Below, one piece after another: positions 1 to 7,909 of a stretch of 21,418 nucleotides of DNA. Source of the DNA: an uncultured Oscillospiraceae bacterium (lineage in GTDB: Bacteria; Bacillota; Clostridia; Oscillospirales; Ruminococcaceae); assembly GCA_934463345.1 (NCBI GenBank), contig CAKSJL010000023.1, positions 1 through 21,418 on the forward strand, written 5' to 3'. Position 1 is the stretch's first letter. Every line of letters begins with the position of its first letter. The notes under the pieces are model-generated. The model saw nothing but the letters and a program-made list of their open reading frames with translations, was not told the origin of the DNA and did not search any database. A program made the position numbers and the translations under genes.

Positions 1-550
1 CCACTATATTGGCAAGAGATGTATCCTTAACAAGTATAACGACCTCGTTCGAGCTTGCCGGAACTATTCTCTTTATAACCTGCGGAAGAATTATGTGGAA
101 AAATGTCTGCGTTCTGTTCATGCCAAGTGCTGCCGACGCTTCATACTGTCCCTTTGGTATTGCCTCTATGCCGCCTCTGAAAATTTCAGCGAAATAGGCT
201 GCATAGTTGAGCACAAACGCAGTAAGGACAGCTCTGAACATGAATGCCTCGCCCTGAATATCGATTCCGTCCAGAATCGTTTTAAAAAATCCGGGAAGGC
301 CCTCGCTTATTTTAAGGTAAGGTATAGCATAATAAATCGCTATGATCTGGAGCATAAGAGGAGTACCTCTCATAACCAGTATGTAGATATTTGTCAGCCA
401 TGAAACCGGCTTGAATTTACACATTTTAAGCAGCGCTATGACCATTCCCAGCGGAATTGAGAACAGAAGCGTAAAACCGAAAAGCTTCAGAGTCGGAACA
501 AGGTATTCAAGTAGTATCAGAGTAACGTCAATAATTTCTTTTCCGTTCAA
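1..550 (-). CDS. Polar amino-acid ABC transporter permease (HisM/GlnP type), 3' end outside window
   Basis: Integral membrane subunit of an amino-acid importer. It forms the translocation path and docks the ATPase. About 183 codons are present, and the C-terminus lies beyond position 1. Translation from a TTG start at 550-548 gives hydrophobic segments, then the stretch VMRGTPLMLQ. Later comes the EAA loop (EASAALGMN), which contacts the ATPase, followed by LPQVIKRIVPA and VKDTSLANIV. These are characteristic of the HisM/GlnQ-linked permeases. TTG was chosen because a TGA lies three codons upstream in frame and AGAGAGGTGA sits about 7 nt before it. The binding protein gene lies upstream on the same strand, beyond a GNAT gene, and the ATPase gene is presumably next, outside the window. 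The amino acid transported cannot be told from this. Confidence 0.93.
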   Translation of the reverse strand, partial: MNGKEIIDVTLILLEYLVPTLKLFGFTLLFSIPLGMVIALLKMCKFKPVSWLTNIYILVMRGTPLMLQIIAIYYAIPYLKISEGLPGFFKTILDGIDIQGEAFMFRAVLTAFVLNYAAYFAEIFRGGIEAIPKGQYEASAALGMNRTQTFFHIILPQVIKRIVPASSNEVVILVKDTSLANIV

Positions 551-572
551 TCTAATTCACCTCTCTATAAAT

Positions 573-584
573 TTAGCATGCTAA
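573..584. promoter_or_regulatory. Palindromic operator candidate at the permease transcription start
   Basis: TTAGCATGCTAA is a perfect 12-bp palindrome. It lies just downstream of the -10 box and spans the predicted transcription start of the permease promoter, the position of a typical repressor site. The regulator is unknown. Confidence 0.4.
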
Positions 585-587
585 TAT

Positions 588-616
588 ATTATAACTAAAA
601 AATCTGCAAATAGCAA
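588..616 (-). promoter_or_regulatory. Sigma-A promoter of the permease gene
   Basis: On the minus strand TTGCTA, 17 nt, then TATAAT. The predicted start of transcription is near 581, about 30 nt before the TTG start codon. The permease can therefore be transcribed separately from the binding protein gene. Confidence 0.6.
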
Positions 617-634
617 GAGCAATCCACAGATTTT
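599..634 (-). terminator. Possible terminator after the GNAT gene
   Basis: On the minus strand, AAAATCTG and CAGATTTT can pair across a 20-nt loop and are followed by TTAG. The stem is AT-rich and the loop long, so this is a weak terminator at best. It overlaps the -35 side of the permease promoter. Confidence 0.3.
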
Positions 635-687
635 CTGAAAATATCTGATTTTATACCGGTGAAAATGGCGGATATGAAAACCGGAAT

Positions 688-1107
688 CTACAGCTCAAGC
701 AGCATACCATATCCATATTTATCATTCGGAAGTTTCTGAAACCCGAATTTTTCATAAAATGGTTCTTTATCAGGGTTTGCATATAAGCTGCATGCTAATT
801 TCACATCACTTACAGAATGTTTTTTTAAATATGCTAAGACATTTTCCATTAATTTTCTGCCTAATCCTCTGCCCTGAAAATCCGGACTAATAATTACATC
901 TGTTATATATGCATCTGTAAGCATATCTGTCAGCACACGAACAATACCGACACTCTTTCCATTAAAAACAGCATTTACTATAAAAGAAGTATTTGAAAGG
1001 ACAATCTCTGCCTGATTTATAGTTATTTTCTGAAATCCGACAGACTCTCTCAATTCACAAAATCCTTCTGGTGAAATAATATTTTTAAATTCAATATAAC
1101 AATCCAT
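688..1107 (-). CDS. GNAT-family N-acetyltransferase, 139 aa
   Basis: Small single-domain acetyl-CoA-dependent acetyltransferase. The acetyl-CoA pyrophosphate-binding motif A is clear: YITDVIISPDFQGRGLGRKL at about residues 67-86 matches the family pattern V.P..RG.G.G. The C-terminal PFYEKFGFQK is the typical motif B (YxxxGF). The length is normal for a stand-alone GNAT. The start at 1107 has an AAGGCGG ribosome-binding sequence about 7 nt upstream. The gene sits between the amino-acid binding protein and the permease of the same transporter, all on one strand, so it is probably expressed at least partly by read-through from the binding protein gene. The acceptor substrate (amino acid, polyamine, antibiotic or protein N-terminus) cannot be inferred from sequence. 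Confidence 0.9.
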   Translation of the reverse strand: MDCYIEFKNIISPEGFCELRESVGFQKITINQAEIVLSNTSFIVNAVFNGKSVGIVRVLTDMLTDAYITDVIISPDFQGRGLGRKLMENVLAYLKKHSVSDVKLACSLYANPDKEPFYEKFGFQKLPNDKYGYGMLLEL

Positions 1108-1153
1108 TTTTCATCCGCCTTAATTCCCTTTTGCATTATCTGCCATACACAAA

Positions 1154-1175
1154 ACGGTCAGGAAAACCTGACCGT
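1154..1175 (-). terminator. Terminator/attenuator behind the binding protein gene
   Basis: A perfect 9-bp stem (ACGGTCAGG / CCTGACCGT) with a 4-nt loop, then TTTTG on the minus strand, 7 nt after the binding protein stop codon. It would lower transcription into the GNAT gene, consistent with a binding protein made in excess. Confidence 0.8.
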
Positions 1176-1181
1176 CCATTA

Positions 1182-2027
1182 TTATTTAACCGTTGTTATA
1201 TCGCTTCCGAACCACTTTGTTGAAATCTCTCCAAGCTTTCCGTCAGCCTTCATCTCGCTGAGTATCTTCTGAACCTCGTCACGAAGCTTCTGATCGTTCT
1301 TTCTGAATCCGATCGCATATTCTTCCTCTTCAAGTCCGTCCGGCAGAACCACATAATCCTTGCCGCTTGTCTTGATTTCATAATTTGCAACAACTGAATC
1401 AAGGAATACTGCGTCAACGATTCCAAGCTCAAGCTGCTGGAGAGCCTCAACGTTTGTAGCCATAGCCTGAACGGTTATATCTCCCGCAATATCGCAGCTC
1501 TCAAGAATATCCTGAGCAGTTGAGCCATTCTGAACGCCGATAGTCTTGCCCTTTAAGTCATTCATTCCCTTCGCATCGCTTGATGCGCCAACAACAAATA
1601 CCATAGAATTTTTCATGTAAGGCTCTGAAAGATTCATTTCTTCCTGACGTCCTGGATTTACGGACATTCCATTCCATATACAATCAATTTTTCCTACGTT
1701 AAGATCCTGTTCCTTTGTGTCCCAGTTGATAGGTTCCTTGACAAGCTCAACGCCCATTCTCTTGCAGACTTCCTCAGCCACGTCGATATCAAAGCCTACT
1801 ATTTCGTCATTTTCATCTGTATAACCCATAGGCTTGAATGTTGCGTCAAGACCAAGAATAAACTTTCCGCTGTCAAGCACCTTCTGGAGAGATTCGTCTG
1901 AATCAGCAGAATAAGATGATTCCTTTTCAGCCTTTGAGTCTGATTCTGAACCGCATGCCACTGATGTCAGCATCATAAATGCAGCCAGAGAGAGTCCGAG
2001 GACTCTTTTTACCAATGATTTTTTCAT
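1182..2027 (-). CDS. Amino-acid ABC transporter substrate-binding lipoprotein, 281 aa
   Basis: Extracellular solute-binding protein of family 3 (PBPb fold), which captures a polar amino acid and delivers it to the permease. A lipoprotein signal peptide runs from residue 1 to about 24, with the lipidated cysteine at C25 (TSVAC). A Ser/Glu/Asp-rich tether follows. The mature part opens with FILGLDATFKPMGY and NDEIVGFDIDVAEEVCKRMG, the classic lobe I signature of family 3. DLKGKTIGVQNGSTAQ begins lobe II, and the end, LGEISTKWFG, is the usual C-terminus. It is first in the minus-strand cluster, with its own promoter upstream and a terminator downstream. Similar proteins bind glutamine, arginine, cystine or histidine; the ligand here is not assignable. 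Confidence 0.95.
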   Translation of the reverse strand: MKKSLVKRVLGLSLAAFMMLTSVACGSESDSKAEKESSYSADSDESLQKVLDSGKFILGLDATFKPMGYTDENDEIVGFDIDVAEEVCKRMGVELVKEPINWDTKEQDLNVGKIDCIWNGMSVNPGRQEEMNLSEPYMKNSMVFVVGASSDAKGMNDLKGKTIGVQNGSTAQDILESCDIAGDITVQAMATNVEALQQLELGIVDAVFLDSVVANYEIKTSGKDYVVLPDGLEEEEYAIGFRKNDQKLRDEVQKILSEMKADGKLGEISTKWFGSDITTVK

Positions 2028-2085
2028 TATTGTTCTTCCCTTTCACAGCAAAATTCTTTTAGAACATGTCATATCATGCTCTATT

Positions 2086-2114
2086 ATGATATCATGATAA
2101 AGAGCCGTTGTAAA
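2086..2114 (-). promoter_or_regulatory. Promoter of the amino-acid binding protein gene
   Basis: Minus strand TTTACA, 17 nt, TATCAT. The leader is about 55 nt. The 10-bp palindrome ATGATATCAT (2086-2095) overlaps the -10 box and could be a regulatory site. Confidence 0.5.
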
Positions 2115-2204
2115 GAATTATGTAAAATCAGTTTTTCTATTTTGTTAAAAATATATAAAGCAGCATAAACTTTTCTAAGCATTTCCGGCATTTCAGCACA
2201 AAAA

Positions 2205-2238
2205 TCAGCGTATCCTCACAAACGTGCAGATACGCTGA
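2205..2238 (-). terminator. Terminator of the recJ-rel operon
   Basis: A 10-bp perfect stem (TCAGCGTATC / GATACGCTGA) closes a 14-nt loop that can itself form a CAC/GTG mini-stem. TTTTTG follows on the minus strand. It lies 19 nt beyond the rel stop codon. Confidence 0.8.
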
Positions 2239-2257
2239 CTATCAGAACCTGTCTTTA

Positions 2258-4444
2258 TTAAACCTTTGCCCTTTCTACAGAAATTACACCCCTCACACGT
2301 CTCAGTTTATCAAAAAGATTTTTCAGCTGATCTGTTCCTGCTATCGTTATCGTCGCTTCAAAAAGCGCATTCTTGTTCTTGAGATTTCTCGAAGATGAGT
2401 GAAGTATCGGTATCCTTGCTTCGGTCAGGATCGCAGTTATGTCATAGACAAGCCCTACTCTGTCCAGCGCAATTACCTCTATGCTCGTCTGCATGCTTGT
2501 CTGTTCATTGTCTGTCCACTGAACATCCATCCATCTCGCAAGTTCTTCCTCATTATTTCGTCTTAAAGCTGCCAGATAATTAGTACAGCTTGTCGTATGT
2601 ACGGATATTCCATGTCCTCTTGTTATGAATCCGACTATCTCATCGCCAGGAAGAGGATTACAGCACTGAGCAAACTTTACAGTACAGTCATCTATCTTGT
2701 CAAGAATAATACTGCTCTGCTTTCTGACCGGTTTTATTACCGGCGTATTCTCCGGTTCTTCCTCTCTCTGATAAAGTTTGACGTACTTGTCCTTGAGTCT
2801 TGGCAGTATCTTTGAAAGTGTTGTTCCGCCGTAGCCTATTGAAGCGTAGAAATCATCAAGAGTATTGCAGTTATGGCGCTTTAGGTCATCCGCAAGAAAG
2901 GCTTCAAGCTCTTCCTCCGGAACTCTTATTCTGAAATGCCTGAACTCTCTTTCAAGCTCTGCCCGCCCTGTCTGAATATTTTCCTCACGGCATTCCTTTT
3001 TAAACCATGAACGTATCTTGGATTTTGCTTCATTCGTTTTGGCAATGGAAAGCCACGCTCTGTTAGGGCCTTTATCCGGCTCGTTGCTTGTTATGATCTC
3101 GCATATCTGACCTGTCTGAAGCTTATAGTCAAGCGGAACCATTTTTCCGTCAACCTTTGCGGCAACCGTCTTATGCCCGATCTGCGTGTGTATCTTGTAG
3201 GCATAGTCAATAACCGTTGAATCTATCGGCAACGAAACAGAATCCCCCTTCGGAGTCATAACGACAATATCCTCCGGAGCAAGGTCTGTTTTTATTATTC
3301 TTACAATCTCCTCAACATCGTCTGATGTCTGCTGAGCCTCGATAACCTGTCTTATCCATGCAAGCCTCTGCTCCATTTTTGTATCATTCCGGTTTATTCC
3401 CTGCTTGTATTTCCAGTGAGCAGCAATTCCGTATTCAGCCGTTGCATGCATTTCCCAGGTTCTTATCTGTATCTCGAACGGTATTCCCTCCTTGCCGAGA
3501 ACCGTTGTGTGCAGTGACTGGTACATATTTGCTTTTGGGGTTGAAATATAATCCTTGAAGCGGTTAGGAATCGGCCTGAACATATCGTGAACCAGACCAA
3601 GCACATTATAGCATTCCCCTACAGTGGAAACGATTATTCTGACTGCGTATTTGTCATAAATTTCCTCTATTGATTTATGATGCACAAACATCTTCTTATA
3701 TATACTGTAAATGCTCTTTACTCTTCCCTCTATCTGAGGAGGCTTTATAAATTCCTGATCTTTAAAGCGTTCAGAAATTGTTTCTTTGATTCTTGTTATG
3801 AAAGCTTCTCTTTCGCTTTTCTTTATTTCAAGAATATGCTCGATCTCGGAATATGCAAACGGATCAAGATAATGGAAAGAAAGATCCTCCAGTTCCTCCT
3901 TTATTCCTCTCATACCGAGACGATGAGCGATTGGAGCATATACATTCATGGTTTCATGCGCTGTGTTTCTCTGCTTCACTCCCGGGCGAAATTCAAGAGT
4001 TCTCATGTTGTGCAGTCTGTCCGCAAGCTTTATGATAATAACTCTTATGTCCTGTGACATTGCGAGCATCATTTTTCTTACATTTTCAGCCTGCTGTTCC
4101 TCCTTATTAAACATAGGAACCTGATTGAGCTTCGTAACCCCGTCGACCAGCATTGCAACGTCCTGTCCGAAGCGTTTCTTCACCTCGTCAAGCGTTACCG
4201 GCGTATCTTCAACAACATCATGCAGCATGGCAGCACAGATTGTGTCAGTATCCATTCCAAGCTCCAGCAGAATATACGCAACTGCCAGCGGATGTATTAT
4301 GTATGGCTGCCCGGAGGAACGTTTCTGTCCCTCATGCGCCTTTGCAGCAAACTCATAGGCGGTTATAATCTTGCTCAGGTCATACTGCTTGTCGTCCGTC
4401 AGTATTTTCTGTATGAGCATATCTATTGTATATTCGGTATTCAT
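2258..4444 (-). CDS. rel: Bifunctional (p)ppGpp synthetase/hydrolase, Rel/SpoT family
   Basis: Makes and degrades the alarmone (p)ppGpp in the stringent response. The domain order is that of a long RSH protein. The HD hydrolase has HEGQKRSSGQPYIIHP and the metal-binding LHDVVED (H75/D76). The synthetase has YDKYAVRIIV and RFKDYISTPKANMYQSLHTT. A TGS domain lies near 392-453, a conserved zinc-finger/helical region carries KFAQCCNPLPGDEIVGF, and an ACT domain closes the C-terminus. The motif RFKD (295-298) is the RxKD type associated with bifunctional enzymes, not the acidic ExDD of RelA-only synthetases. I start it at 4444, not at an in-frame ATG at 4465: GGAGGGG lies 8 nt before the downstream ATG, giving 728 aa. 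That ATG overlaps the recJ stop as ATGA, implying translational coupling. It is transcribed after recJ. Confidence 0.97.
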   Translation of the reverse strand: MNTEYTIDMLIQKILTDDKQYDLSKIITAYEFAAKAHEGQKRSSGQPYIIHPLAVAYILLELGMDTDTICAAMLHDVVEDTPVTLDEVKKRFGQDVAMLVDGVTKLNQVPMFNKEEQQAENVRKMMLAMSQDIRVIIIKLADRLHNMRTLEFRPGVKQRNTAHETMNVYAPIAHRLGMRGIKEELEDLSFHYLDPFAYSEIEHILEIKKSEREAFITRIKETISERFKDQEFIKPPQIEGRVKSIYSIYKKMFVHHKSIEEIYDKYAVRIIVSTVGECYNVLGLVHDMFRPIPNRFKDYISTPKANMYQSLHTTVLGKEGIPFEIQIRTWEMHATAEYGIAAHWKYKQGINRNDTKMEQRLAWIRQVIEAQQTSDDVEEIVRIIKTDLAPEDIVVMTPKGDSVSLPIDSTVIDYAYKIHTQIGHKTVAAKVDGKMVPLDYKLQTGQICEIITSNEPDKGPNRAWLSIAKTNEAKSKIRSWFKKECREENIQTGRAELEREFRHFRIRVPEEELEAFLADDLKRHNCNTLDDFYASIGYGGTTLSKILPRLKDKYVKLYQREEEPENTPVIKPVRKQSSIILDKIDDCTVKFAQCCNPLPGDEIVGFITRGHGISVHTTSCTNYLAALRRNNEEELARWMDVQWTDNEQTSMQTSIEVIALDRVGLVYDITAILTEARIPILHSSSRNLKNKNALFEATITIAGTDQLKNLFDKLRRVRGVISVERAKV

Positions 4445-6474
4445 ATCTTGATCCCCTCCCTGCACTTTTTCCTTAAATCATTAAGTATCGCTGACTTTTC
4501 AAGATCAGCCTTAGGTGCTCCCTTTACAGCGCTGACCTGCTGTGAAAACGGACTTCTGCTGACAAGCCCCAATTCATCGAAAATGTCAACACACACCATC
4601 ATTTTGCAGTAGTTAAGCTCTGACATAAACGACATATAAAGTGTATCCGTACTGCATTCTCCTGCCGCAATACGCTTGTAAACCGGCACAAGCTCGCTTC
4701 TTTCCGGACAGATTCTGCGGTAATATGCTGCCGGAAGCGGTTCACTCCTGCGATATTTTTCGTAGGCATCCCTTGCCGCAAAATACTTTTTCTGTTCAAG
4801 ACCGCTTTTTCTGAAGTCCTTAACAATAATACTTACAGATTCACGTTCGGCATAGACATTTGTCTCCGCAGTAAACATAATATCTATTCTGTCGCCAGGT
4901 TTTACAAACAGTTCATCCGGAGATTTTCTGAACACAAGAGCGTCCAGAAGCGTTCCTGAGCAGTTAAGGCGAAGCTTTGTATGTGCTCCGCCGGAAAGAG
5001 GAACTATACCGTTTATAACACAGCCACCCATTGCAAAAACCGGCTGTCTGCTGCCCTCGCCAAACGGTTCAAGAATCTGAAGTCCGTTTATATTTTCCGG
5101 AGTAAGCTCCGATGGCGAAACAAGCTTGTCAGCGGCTATTTCCGGCACAGGCATATACTCAAAGCTCTCTGCGGCAAATTCCTGAAGCCTCTTTTCAAAT
5201 TCAGAAATCCTGCTCGTTTCTATTGTAAAGCCTCCCGCACCAGGATGTCCGCCGTAACGCACAAGGATATCAGAGCAGTATTCAAGCGCCCTGAAAATAG
5301 AAAATGAACCAAACGACCTCGCCGATCCTCTTGAATACTTCCCCTCCTTAGTAATTACAAAACAGGGTTTGTCAAACCGTTCAAGCATTCTTGCCGCAAC
5401 AATTCCAATTATTCCATGATGCCATCCGTCACCGCTTAATACAAGCACTCTTTCAAATGCTGATTCCGGCATCTCCGACATTTTCCTGTCTATATCCTCC
5501 GTTATCTTCTTTTCTTCTTCCTTTCTGAGGGTATTTAGCCTGTCAAGCTCATCTGCCAGAAGCTCCGCCTCGTCACTGTCGTCTGTCAAAAGAAGTCTTG
5601 CCGCCGTTGACGGTGAACCAAATCTTCCCGAGGCATTTATTCTCGGAACAAGTCCGAACGCTGCTGATGTTGACGTGACCGGAATTTTCGTTCCGCTTTT
5701 TGCAATCAGCGCATTTATGCCCGGACGTTCTGAATTTCCCAGAAGATTCAGACCATATCTTACTATAAATCTGTTTTCTCCAGTAAGCGGAACAACATCC
5801 GCAACAGTTGCAAGCGCTGCAAGCTCTCCGTATTCGTTAAGCGCCGTATCATAGCTTCCGCCCTCGGCAGCTGCTATAAGCTTCAGGACAACTCCTGCGC
5901 CACACAAATGCTTGAATGTTGACGGACAGTCCTTTCTGTGCGGATCGACAACCGCCTCCGCCCTTGGAAGCTCCTCACCCGGCTGATGATGGTCGGTTAC
6001 GATCAAGCGCATTCCGAGACTGTAGATAAGCTCTGCCTCGCTGACTGCTGAAATGCCATTGTCAACAGTAATGATCAGCTCTGCCCCCATATCGTGCATT
6101 CTTTTTACAGCCGCCTCGCTCAGTCCGTAGCCCTCGTCACGCTCAGGTATAATATATTCAACATTGGCGCCCATGCATTCAAGATAGGAAAAAAGCATCG
6201 CCGACGAGGTTATTCCGTCACAGTCGTAATCACCGAAAATGCATATCGGCGTAAAATCCTCAACAGCCTGATTTATAACCTCCGCCGCCTCTCTCATATC
6301 CTTTATAAGAAAGGGGTCGGAAAGTCCCTCAGCGCTGAACTGCTCTGCCGCCTCTTCTGCGGACAAAACTCCCCTTGCAGAAAGTACGTCGGCGCAAAGA
6401 CCCGTTATTGCACACTGTTCGGCAAGCTTCTCTGAAACTGCCGGATCCGGCTTTTTTATTACCCATTTTTTCAT
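4441..6474 (-). CDS. recJ: Single-stranded-DNA-specific 5'-3' exonuclease RecJ, 677 aa
   Basis: Manganese-dependent DHH-superfamily nuclease acting in recombination and mismatch/base-excision repair. Catalytic motifs appear in order: FGDYDCDGITSS (D82, D84), TVDNG (D138), VTDHH (161-163), then LSGDGWHHGIIGIVAAR and the DHHA1 motif GGHPGAGGF. A C-terminal OB-like region and an extra tail follow, and the length is usual for Firmicutes RecJ of the shorter type. The gene has its own promoter and is the first gene of a two-gene operon with rel. Its TGA overlaps the rel ATG by ATGA, so translation of the two is likely coupled. The C-terminal ~130 residues are divergent, and I assign no function to them. 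Confidence 0.96.
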   Translation of the reverse strand: MKKWVIKKPDPAVSEKLAEQCAITGLCADVLSARGVLSAEEAAEQFSAEGLSDPFLIKDMREAAEVINQAVEDFTPICIFGDYDCDGITSSAMLFSYLECMGANVEYIIPERDEGYGLSEAAVKRMHDMGAELIITVDNGISAVSEAELIYSLGMRLIVTDHHQPGEELPRAEAVVDPHRKDCPSTFKHLCGAGVVLKLIAAAEGGSYDTALNEYGELAALATVADVVPLTGENRFIVRYGLNLLGNSERPGINALIAKSGTKIPVTSTSAAFGLVPRINASGRFGSPSTAARLLLTDDSDEAELLADELDRLNTLRKEEEKKITEDIDRKMSEMPESAFERVLVLSGDGWHHGIIGIVAARMLERFDKPCFVITKEGKYSRGSARSFGSFSIFRALEYCSDILVRYGGHPGAGGFTIETSRISEFEKRLQEFAAESFEYMPVPEIAADKLVSPSELTPENINGLQILEPFGEGSRQPVFAMGGCVINGIVPLSGGAHTKLRLNCSGTLLDALVFRKSPDELFVKPGDRIDIMFTAETNVYAERESVSIIVKDFRKSGLEQKKYFAARDAYEKYRRSEPLPAAYYRRICPERSELVPVYKRIAAGECSTDTLYMSFMSELNYCKMMVCVDIFDELGLVSRSPFSQQVSAVKGAPKADLEKSAILNDLRKKCREGIKI

Positions 6475-6520
6475 AGGACACCATTCCTGTCATAATTTTA
6501 AAACACATTTCTATACTGAT

Positions 6521-6549
6521 ATTATAACATTATAAGCACAAAATTACAA
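6521..6549 (-). promoter_or_regulatory. Promoter of the recJ-rel operon
   Basis: Minus strand TTGTAA, exactly 17 nt, TATAAT. Transcription should begin near 6514, about 40 nt before the recJ ATG. Confidence 0.7.
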
Positions 6550-6553
6550 GAGA

Positions 6554-6581
6554 TGCTCTCACATATTTGACCATGAGAGCA
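6554..6581. repeat. 8-bp inverted repeat in the recJ / FemAB divergent gap
   Basis: TGCTCTCA and TGAGAGCA are separated by 12 nt. The repeat sits just upstream of the recJ -35 box, between divergent genes. Neither side carries a clean T-run, so an operator or a small RNA hairpin is more likely than a terminator. Confidence 0.4.
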
Positions 6582-6682
6582 GATTTCAAAAAAACTTTTT
6601 TCTGCAAAATGCAACATTTTTCGATTTTGAATCGTCTAATTAGTACAGATAAAAAAACAAAAGAAAAAAGAGGACTAAACAA

Positions 6683-7801
6683 ATGACGGAAATACTTAAC
6701 AAACACAACGAATCACAGAGAAAAGAATACGAACAATTTGTACTTTCAAATCCAAAAGGTAATTTTATGCAGTCTCTAAACTGGGCTGCTGTCAAGGAAA
6801 ACTGGGATTATGAAGCAGTAATTGTAAGAAATGAAAATGGTGTTATAATTGGTTCAGCGCTTGTACTGATACGAACAATACCATACATCAACAAATCATT
6901 TCTCTATTCACCGCATGGCCCTGTATGCGATCTGTGTAATGAAAATGTACTTAACCAGATAATGAAGGGCATTGAGCTTATAAGAAAAAAATACAACGGC
7001 TATGAATTCATGTCTGACCCCTTTATTACCGAAAGCGATACCACAGAAACGGAATTTCTTATAAACTTTGGATTCAGACACAAATACGATCCTCCTGAAC
7101 TTTCAACAATCCAGGCACGAAATAATTACATAATAAAACTCAATGGCAGAACAAAGGAAGATATTTTCAGCTCGTTTCACAAAAAATGGAGATACAATAT
7201 AAGGCTTGCCGAACGAAAAGGCGTTGAATGCCGTATTTGCGGAATAGAAGCCCTTGACGATTTTTATCCGTTAATGATAGAAACCGGAAAACGTGATGGT
7301 TTTCCTATCAGAAGCAAGGATTATTTTAGAAAAATGCTTGAAAATCTCGGAGAACACTGCCGGCTTTATATATGCTACTATGAGGATGTGCCGGTATCTG
7401 GTGCAATCTGTGTCCAATATGCCGGTAAAACATGTTATGTATATGGCGCTTCAGCTTCATATTATAGAAATGTTATGCCAAATTATCTTATGCAGTGGAA
7501 TATGATTTGCTGGGCAATTGAAAGCAGCTGCGAGATATATGACTTTCAGGGAATCCCTTTTTACAAAGATGAAACCCACCCGAATTACGGCGTTTACCGA
7601 TTTAAAAGCGGATTTAACGGAGAAATTATGACCTATGCAGGAGAATTTTCGATATGCTACAGCCTGCCGGCAAAGCTGTTTGTAAAATTCTTTGAATCAT
7701 TCTACAGAAAAGTTTTCAAACGAAATCCGTCAGAGCTGCTCGATCACAAAGAACATATGGATGAAATACACATTCACGCAAGTAGTCAAGGTGAAATATA
7801 A
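6683..7801 (+). CDS. FemAB/FemX-type aminoacyltransferase (peptidoglycan cross-bridge), 372 aa
   Basis: Predicted to move an amino acid from aminoacyl-tRNA onto the stem-peptide lysine/DAP of lipid II or a related acceptor. The double-GNAT organisation of the Fem family is visible. An N-terminal half has GNFMQSLNWAAVKENWDYE and FLYSPHGPVCD, the usual FemABX opening. A second half has FHKKWRYNIRLAERKGVE (the conserved K..R.NI..A.. helix), later VPVSGAICVQYAGKTCYVYGAS and LMQWNMICWA. The C-terminal FQGIPFYKDETHPNYGVYRFKSGFNG contains the conserved F..G.......YRFK.GF motif. AGAGGA lies 8 nt before the ATG. The gene is divergent from recJ and converges on the TagF-like gene. The amino acid donated is unknown. 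The family call is firm, the exact reaction is not. Confidence 0.9.
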   Translation: MTEILNKHNESQRKEYEQFVLSNPKGNFMQSLNWAAVKENWDYEAVIVRNENGVIIGSALVLIRTIPYINKSFLYSPHGPVCDLCNENVLNQIMKGIELIRKKYNGYEFMSDPFITESDTTETEFLINFGFRHKYDPPELSTIQARNNYIIKLNGRTKEDIFSSFHKKWRYNIRLAERKGVECRICGIEALDDFYPLMIETGKRDGFPIRSKDYFRKMLENLGEHCRLYICYYEDVPVSGAICVQYAGKTCYVYGASASYYRNVMPNYLMQWNMICWAIESSCEIYDFQGIPFYKDETHPNYGVYRFKSGFNGEIMTYAGEFSICYSLPAKLFVKFFESFYRKVFKRNPSELLDHKEHMDEIHIHASSQGEI

Positions 7802-7804
7802 AAA

Positions 7805-7833
7805 CAATATCGCACAAAAATTGTGCAATATTG
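7805..7833 (+). terminator. Hairpin directly after the FemAB-type gene
   Basis: CAATAT-C-GCACAA and TTGTGC-A-ATATTG pair with one internal mismatch across a 3-nt loop, 3 nt after the stop codon. No T-run follows, so it may protect the 3' end or act together with the hairpins behind it instead of terminating alone. Confidence 0.45.
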
Positions 7834-7838
7834 CCTTA

Positions 7839-7904
7839 AGAGCGTGTTCACATAAAATGCTTGTACGGATTTTCGTGCATTTCATTTTTATGTGAACACG
7901 CTCT
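7839..7904. repeat. Long-arm inverted repeat element (19-bp perfect arms)
   Basis: AGAGCGTGTTCACATAAAA and its exact reverse complement TTTTATGTGAACACGCTCT flank a 28-nt centre that itself contains ACG/CGT and ATGC/GCAT pairings. The arms start with AGA.C..G..TTCACA, resembling the ends of the neighbouring element at 7910-7979 and of the one at 17204-17370. It is non-coding and lies in a convergent gap. It could also act as a two-way terminator. Confidence 0.75.
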
Positions 7905-7909
7905 AATAT

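Noticed and set aside
1..403. Plus-strand ORFs at the left edge
   Set aside because: The minus strand encodes a clear ABC permease from a TTG start; the plus-strand ORFs are antisense to it.
3677..4057. 126-codon plus-strand ORF inside rel
   Set aside because: Shadow of the rel coding sequence on the other strand.
4220..4612. 130-codon plus-strand ORF across the recJ/rel junction
   Set aside because: Antisense to two well-supported conserved genes, no ribosome-binding site, no family resemblance.
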